NCBI GenBank assembly: GCA_964442435.1 | Contig: CAYTZG010000022.1 | Span: forward strand, 1-27,177 | Origin: CAMXAS01 sp964442435 | GTDB lineage: Bacteria > Bacteroidota > Bacteroidia > Bacteroidales > P3 | Direction: 5' to 3' | Length of the DNA stretch: 27,177 nt | Shown: piece by piece, positions 23,454 through 27,177 of the stretch | Position numbering within the stretch: position 1 is the first letter of the stretch | Layout: every line of letters starts with the position of its first letter | Notes under the pieces: model-generated | What the model saw: only the letters and a program-made list of their open reading frames with translations | What the model was told of the DNA's origin: nothing | Database searches by the model: none | Translations under genes and position numbers: made by a program

Positions 23454-24296
23454 ATGGCTATAAGAACAACTATTGATATGGATTTTTCTGTGTTGATGTC
23501 GGTCTATTGTAATGATAGGCCGGATTATTTTCGTTTGGCGGTGGAAAGCGTCACGGTTAAGCAGACTCTGCACCCTTCGGAAGTGGTGATTGTGGTGGAT
23601 GGCCCCATCCCAGAAGCGCTAAAGGAAATGGTGATGGCATTGGCGTCGGAAATTCCGGCTATAAAGTTAGTTTGGCTTGAAAAGAATGGCGGACTAGGGA
23701 ACGCTTTGCATATTGGTATGGAAACCGTGTCCAATGAATTGGTGTTTCGGATGGATTCGGATGACATCTCTTTGCCAGATAGATTTGAAAAACAAGTCGC
23801 TTATATGCAGGCGCATTCGGAATGTGCTTTGTTGGGTGGGCAGATTGCAGAGTTTGTCGACAACGAGTCGAACATTGTCGGCATACGGAAGGTGCCTTGT
23901 ACGCCTGAAGATATTCTCGTACATATGAATGTGCGTTGCCCGTTGAACCACGTTAGTGTGGCTATGTCGCGCTCGCGTGTTCTTGCGGTGGGCAATTATC
24001 AGGATTGGCATTTCAATGAAGATTATTATTTGTGGATAAGGATGGCCGAGGCTGGATACGGCATGGCCAACCTCCCAGATGTGTTGGTCAATGTTAGGGT
24101 CGGTAAGGAAATGTATGCCCGGCGGGGAGGGTGGAAATATTTTAAGAGCGAAAAGGGGTTGCAAGATTATATGTTGCAGCATGGTATGCTTTCTTTGTCC
24201 CATTATGTGTTTAATGTCACGGTGCGATGGATTGTACAGGTGGGGATGCCGGGTTGGCTACGGGGATTCGTTTTCCGAAAATTTTTCAGACAATGA
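23454..24296 (+). CDS. GT2-family glycosyltransferase (AmsE-like)
   Basis: A 280-residue GT-A enzyme. FSVLMSVYCNDRPDYFRLAVESV at 11-33, VVDG at 47-50, NGGLGNALHIG at 78-88 and the metal-binding DSDD at 101-104 are typical of amylovoran/capsule family-2 transferases, and HFNEDYYLWIRM supplies the conserved ED pair. The first ATG at 23454 is used here; the ATG at 23478 would begin MDFSVLMSVY, closer to the usual start. It lies 15 nt after the Stealth gene and probably adds one sugar of the repeat. Confidence 0.9.
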   Translation: MAIRTTIDMDFSVLMSVYCNDRPDYFRLAVESVTVKQTLHPSEVVIVVDGPIPEALKEMVMALASEIPAIKLVWLEKNGGLGNALHIGMETVSNELVFRMDSDDISLPDRFEKQVAYMQAHSECALLGGQIAEFVDNESNIVGIRKVPCTPEDILVHMNVRCPLNHVSVAMSRSRVLAVGNYQDWHFNEDYYLWIRMAEAGYGMANLPDVLVNVRVGKEMYARRGGWKYFKSEKGLQDYMLQHGMLSLSHYVFNVTVRWIVQVGMPGWLRGFVFRKFFRQ

Positions 24297-24388
24297 CAGC
24301 CTCCGTCATTGATTGGGGCCATTAGGTCGTGCAGTTTTATTCCATAATAGGGATATTGCATTTATATAAAATTTGTTAAGAGATAAAG
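24297..24388 (+). other. Longest intergenic spacer inside the operon
   Basis: Ninety-two bases without a gene, in an operon whose other spacers are mostly under 25 nt. I see no TAnnTTTG promoter box and no stable hairpin in it. A TATAAAATTTG stretch at about 24365-24375 resembles a -7 box but does not fit the spacing TAnnTTTG. Confidence 0.4.
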
Positions 24389-25174
24389 ATGGATACTTAT
24401 CGTTTGTATAAGGGCTATTGGATATTTAACGATGCGCCAAACAAAGAAAAGCGATTGTCTCATAAAGAGGCTTGCGCTTGGTTGGAACGGGGAGGATTGA
24501 TGCTGAGGAATACCTATGATTTTGATTGTGATGAAACAACAAAGTTTTGGTATGTCATAAAGGACGTTTTTGGGGGGTATGAGGAGTTGAGTCGCAATAC
24601 ACGTAATCAAGTAAGGAAAGGCTATAAGAATTTCACAATAAAGCCTATCTCAAAAGATATTTTGCGACAACAGGGATATAATGTATACCGTCAGGCCATC
24701 TTGCACTATAAGACAAACGCGAGATTAGTTGACGAGGAAACATTTATGCGGGATATTGCCAATATGTCTGATAATATGGAACTATGGGGCGCCTATTCTC
24801 AAATAGAAAACAAGCTTGCCGCCTATGCCATTTGTCGGATTCAGTCCAATTATTGTTCATATGCCAATCTCAAAGGAACGCCGGATGCCTTGAAAAATTA
24901 TGCCTATTATGCACTCATTTTTGAAATGAACAAGCACTATCTTACGGAGAGACATATGCCCTATGTATCAGATGGCGCACGTAGCATGACCGAGCATTCC
25001 AACATACAACCGTTCTTGATGGATAAATTTCAATTTCGCAAAGCATATTGCCATTTAAATATATATAGTAAAAGCTGGCTGAAGCCATTCTTATTCTTGC
25101 TCTGCCCTTTGCGTAAATTGATACCCAATCGGAGTATAAGAGCCGTGTTAAAGATGTATAGTTTACAGGGATAA
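24389..25174 (+). CDS. Putative FemAB/GNAT-like acyltransferase
   Basis: A 261-residue soluble protein that resembles the GNAT/FemAB superfamily. The stretch ELSRNTRNQVRKGYKNF at about 65-81 is like the basic segment of FemAB-type transferases. The middle (MELWGAYSQIENKLAAYAICRIQ) reads as GNAT strands, and SDGARSMTEHSNIQPFLMDKFQFRKAYCHLNI near 199-230 like the closing strands of that fold. FemAB enzymes add an amino acid from aminoacyl-tRNA; GNAT enzymes add acetyl or other acyl groups from CoA. Which applies here cannot be told. The gene lies between the last glycosyltransferase and the initiating transferase, so a decoration of the repeat unit is plausible. Confidence 0.5.
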   Translation: MDTYRLYKGYWIFNDAPNKEKRLSHKEACAWLERGGLMLRNTYDFDCDETTKFWYVIKDVFGGYEELSRNTRNQVRKGYKNFTIKPISKDILRQQGYNVYRQAILHYKTNARLVDEETFMRDIANMSDNMELWGAYSQIENKLAAYAICRIQSNYCSYANLKGTPDALKNYAYYALIFEMNKHYLTERHMPYVSDGARSMTEHSNIQPFLMDKFQFRKAYCHLNIYSKSWLKPFLFLLCPLRKLIPNRSIRAVLKMYSLQG

Positions 25175-25175
25175 T

Positions 25176-25796
25176 ATGTTGGATTATATTTTGAAATATA
25201 TGTTTGACCGCACGATGGCCTTGGTCGGCCTCTTGTTGTTGTGGCCGGTATTGCTGGTCGTGGCGATGCTGGTAAAGATTAAGATGCCTGGCGGCCCTGT
25301 AATTTTCAAGCAGAAACGTGTGGGGCGCGAAGGGCGTCTTTTTACGATGTATAAGTTCCGTTCAATGACGGTTGACCACGGCGGTTCATCGGTGTCGGTG
25401 GCGGGCGAAAGCCGCATTACGCCGCTTGGGGCGAAGTTGCGTCGTTATAAACTGGATGAATTGCCGGAACTTTGGAATGTGTTGATTGGCGATATGAGTT
25501 TTGTCGGGCCGCGGCCCGATGTGCCGGGTTATGCCGACAAACTAAAGGGGGAAGAACGGGAAGTACTGCAACTCCGTCCGGGCATTACGGGGCCGGCTTC
25601 GCTCAAATACCGGAATGAGGAAGAATTGTTGGCGACTCAGGCTAATCCGCAACAATACAACGATGAGGTCATTTATCCGGATAAGGTTCGGATAAACCTA
25701 TACTATCTGCGTCATTATTCCTTTGTGAAGGATTTGCGGATGATTGTCTGCACGGTGTTGGGGCGCAAGATGTATTACAACAACGAATGGATTTAA
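25176..25796 (+). CDS. Initiating sugar-phosphate transferase (PglC/WcaJ family)
   Basis: A 206-residue monotopic phosphoglycosyltransferase of the small PglC type. One re-entrant membrane helix lies at about 13-34, followed by GPVIFKQKRVGREGRLF at 40-56, KFRSM at 60-64, the catalytic D94-E95 in YKLDELPELWNVLIGDMSFVGPRP and PGITG at 135-139. It moves a sugar phosphate from a UDP-sugar to undecaprenyl phosphate and so starts the repeat unit. It begins 1 nt after the previous stop. PglC relatives often use UDP-diNAc-bacillosamine; a DegT aminotransferase next to it fits that, but the dehydratase and acetyltransferase of that pathway are not in the window. The sequence returns to high GC here. 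Confidence 0.93.
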   Translation: MLDYILKYMFDRTMALVGLLLLWPVLLVVAMLVKIKMPGGPVIFKQKRVGREGRLFTMYKFRSMTVDHGGSSVSVAGESRITPLGAKLRRYKLDELPELWNVLIGDMSFVGPRPDVPGYADKLKGEEREVLQLRPGITGPASLKYRNEEELLATQANPQQYNDEVIYPDKVRINLYYLRHYSFVKDLRMIVCTVLGRKMYYNNEWI

Positions 25797-25809
25797 AAGA
25801 TATACGATA

Positions 25810-27051
25810 ATGAATAAGCGTATTTATCTGTGTTTGGCGCACATGGGCGGAAAGGAAATGCAGTATGTGCAAGAGGCGTTCGACACAAATTGGGTGGTGC
25901 CTTTGGGCCCGAATGTAAACGGTTTTGAGGCGGATTTGGAAGCCTTTGTAGGCGAGGGCAAGAAAGTGGTGGCGCTTTCGGCCGGTACGGCGGCCGTGCA
26001 TTTGGCCTTGTTGGCTTGCGGGGTAGGCCCCGGCGACGAGGTGTTGGTGCAGAGTTTCACGTTCTGTGCTTCTTCGCATCCGGTCACTTATCTCGGCGCG
26101 ACGCCCGTATTTGTGGACTCCGAGCCGGATAGCTGGAACATGGATCCGGCCTTGCTCGAAACGGCCATCAAAGACCGCATGGCCAAGACGGGGCGTAAGC
26201 CCAAGGTCATCATGCCCGTCTATCTTTACGGTATGCCCGGTCGCATTGATGAAATCATGGCCATAGGAGCCAAATACGATATACCGGTGGTGGAAGATGC
26301 GGCGGAGGGCTTTGGCAGCCGCTTCGACGGCCGTGTGTGCGGCACATTCGGTCGCTACGGCGTGCTGTCGTTCAACGGCAACAAGATGATTACGACTTCG
26401 GGCGGGGGCGCGCTGATTTGCCCCGACGAGGCCGCCAAGCAGGAAATCATGTTCTACGCCACGCAGGCGCGGGAGGCTTATCCGTATTATCAGCACGAAA
26501 AAATCGGTTACAATTACCGTATGTCCAATATCTGCGCCGGCATCGGTCGCGGTCAGATGCACGTGTTGGACGCGCATATCGCGCATCACAAACACGTTTG
26601 GCAACTTTACAACGAATTGTTGGCCAACGTGCCCGGCATCCGTCTGCTCGGCAACCCGTCGCCGCGCTACGACAGCAATTTCTGGCTCTGTACAATCGTG
26701 TTGGATGAAGCCCTAAGGGTTAAGGACGAGGACAAAGCCTATGCGGCCGTGGTGCAGGGGGCCGTCGGTGGCGCCGCCGGCGTGACGCACGCGACCAAGA
26801 ATCCCCATACGGCGCACGAGCCCAACCGGAACGTGGAGGCCATGCGCATGGCGTTGGATGCGGCCGGCGTTGAAGCGCGCCCGCTGTGGAAGCCCATGCA
26901 CCTGCAGCCCGTCTATGCCCAAAGTCCGGCCTATGTCAACGGCGTGAGCGAACAGTTGTTCCGCCAAGGCCTCTGTTTGCCCGCCGGCCCCTGCGTCTCG
27001 GACGAAGACGTCCGCTATATCGTGGCACAGATTAAGGCCGCGTTGGCGTAA
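25810..27051 (+). CDS. DegT/DnrJ/EryC1-family sugar aminotransferase
   Basis: A 413-residue PLP-dependent aminotransferase for nucleotide keto-sugars. VALSAGTAAVHLAL at 54-67 holds the cofactor phosphate, VEDAAEGFGS at 161-170 the aspartate that pairs with the pyridine nitrogen, and SFNGNKMITTSGGG at 187-200 the Schiff-base lysine K192. Family members are usually about 360-400 residues; the region near 318-345 (VVQGAVGGAAGVTHATKNPH) looks like an insertion. It would aminate a 4-keto-6-deoxy sugar (PglE type) or, less likely, serve the 3-keto sugar of the WlbA pathway. The frame extends upstream, but the ATG at 25810 is the family start. It is the last gene of the operon: 66% G+C in a sampled line (26281-26340, 40 of 60). 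Confidence 0.92.
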   Translation: MNKRIYLCLAHMGGKEMQYVQEAFDTNWVVPLGPNVNGFEADLEAFVGEGKKVVALSAGTAAVHLALLACGVGPGDEVLVQSFTFCASSHPVTYLGATPVFVDSEPDSWNMDPALLETAIKDRMAKTGRKPKVIMPVYLYGMPGRIDEIMAIGAKYDIPVVEDAAEGFGSRFDGRVCGTFGRYGVLSFNGNKMITTSGGGALICPDEAAKQEIMFYATQAREAYPYYQHEKIGYNYRMSNICAGIGRGQMHVLDAHIAHHKHVWQLYNELLANVPGIRLLGNPSPRYDSNFWLCTIVLDEALRVKDEDKAYAAVVQGAVGGAAGVTHATKNPHTAHEPNRNVEAMRMALDAAGVEARPLWKPMHLQPVYAQSPAYVNGVSEQLFRQGLCLPAGPCVSDEDVRYIVAQIKAALA

Positions 27052-27085
27052 AAGTTTGTTTGCGAACAGGCATCCGCTAAGTGTA

Positions 27086-27128
27086 CCGCCCTTCCGTCGG
27101 TTCTCCGACAGAAGGGCGGGTTTCGTTT
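27086..27128 (+). terminator. Operon-end hairpin terminator
   Basis: A 15-bp GC-rich stem (27086-27100 with 27105-27119, one C-A mismatch) closes on the loop TTCT and is followed by GTTTCGTTT. It begins 34 nt after the aminotransferase stop and marks the 3' end of the capsule operon. Confidence 0.9.
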
Positions 27129-27136
27129 AAAAATCG

Positions 27137-27144
27137 TATATTTG
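27137..27144 (+). promoter_or_regulatory. -7 box of the next gene
   Basis: TATATTTG matches the Bacteroidetes -7 consensus, 28 nt before an ATG at 27173. The -33 region falls inside the terminator stem and has no TTTG, so the promoter is only partly supported. Confidence 0.5.
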
Positions 27145-27172
27145 TACTCTGAACAAAGGATAACTTAATATT

Positions 27173-27177
27173 ATGGA
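27173..27177 (+). CDS. First bases of a downstream gene (partial)
   Basis: ATGGA at the window's edge follows a -7 box and an AAAGGA at 27154-27159 that could serve as ribosome binding site. Nothing more of the gene is visible. Confidence 0.35.

Noticed and set aside
24360..24380. Internal promoter in the 92-nt spacer before the FemAB-like gene
   Set aside because: The TATAAAATTTG stretch does not fit TAnnTTTG and no -33 TTTG is correctly spaced.
1..27177. Insertion sequences, CRISPR arrays or prophage genes
   Set aside because: No transposase, integrase or phage proteins, and no regularly spaced repeats were seen.

Overview
The window looks like a chromosomal piece of a Bacteroidales (Bacteroidota) genome. 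The evidence is Bacteroidetes-type promoters (TTTG, about 20 nt, then TAnnTTTG) upstream of several genes, an UpxY-type NusG antiterminator heading a capsule operon, a carboxynorspermidine dehydrogenase of the kind used for spermidine in this phylum, and weak Shine-Dalgarno signals. Genus cannot be read from the sequence. The outer genes are GC-rich and the middle of the second polysaccharide operon is clearly AT-richer.

Layout. 1-3257 is housekeeping: the end of an unidentified gene, a PAP2 phosphatase, obg on the minus strand, tRNA-Phe(GAA) with its own promoter and terminator, and the polyamine gene. 3334-12238 is a first polysaccharide locus, probably for O-antigen or a similar LPS-linked glycan. 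It holds a Wzz-like protein (minus), a plus-strand operon wlbB - UDP-HexNAc dehydrogenase - Wzy-like polymerase - two GT4 glycosyltransferases, an O-antigen ligase-like gene on the minus strand, and a divergent wlbA cut by a 100-N assembly gap (12239-12338). WlbA, WlbB and the dehydrogenase point to a di-N-acetylated hexuronic acid (GlcNAc3NAcA/ManNAc3NAcA type); the matching 3-aminotransferase is not next to them and may lie in the gap.

12379-27128 is a second, apparently complete operon: promoter, leader, upxY, rmlA, rmlB, wzx flippase, putative glycosyltransferase, EpsG-type wzy, GT2, a cytidylyltransferase-SDR fusion (CDP-ribitol synthase architecture), a CDP-polyol phosphotransferase of the TagB/TagF family, a Stealth-family sugar-phosphate transferase, GT2, a FemAB/GNAT-like acyltransferase, a PglC/WcaJ-like initiating phosphoglycosyltransferase, a DegT aminotransferase and a strong terminator. 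PglC/WcaJ would start the repeat on undecaprenyl phosphate, the glycosyltransferases and the two phosphotransferases would build it, Wzx flips it and the EpsG-type Wzy polymerises it.

The most notable inference is that this operon makes a phosphodiester-linked, ribitol-phosphate-containing, teichoic-acid-like surface polymer in a Gram-negative Bacteroidales, with two different phosphotransferase families encoded side by side. Other points of interest are interlocked divergent promoters at 11570-11605 that imply a leaderless wlbA mRNA, a palindromic pair of back-to-back -7 boxes at 4445-4464, an acceptor-stem G-A mismatch in tRNA-Phe, and the absence of upxZ, rmlC and rmlD from the second operon.
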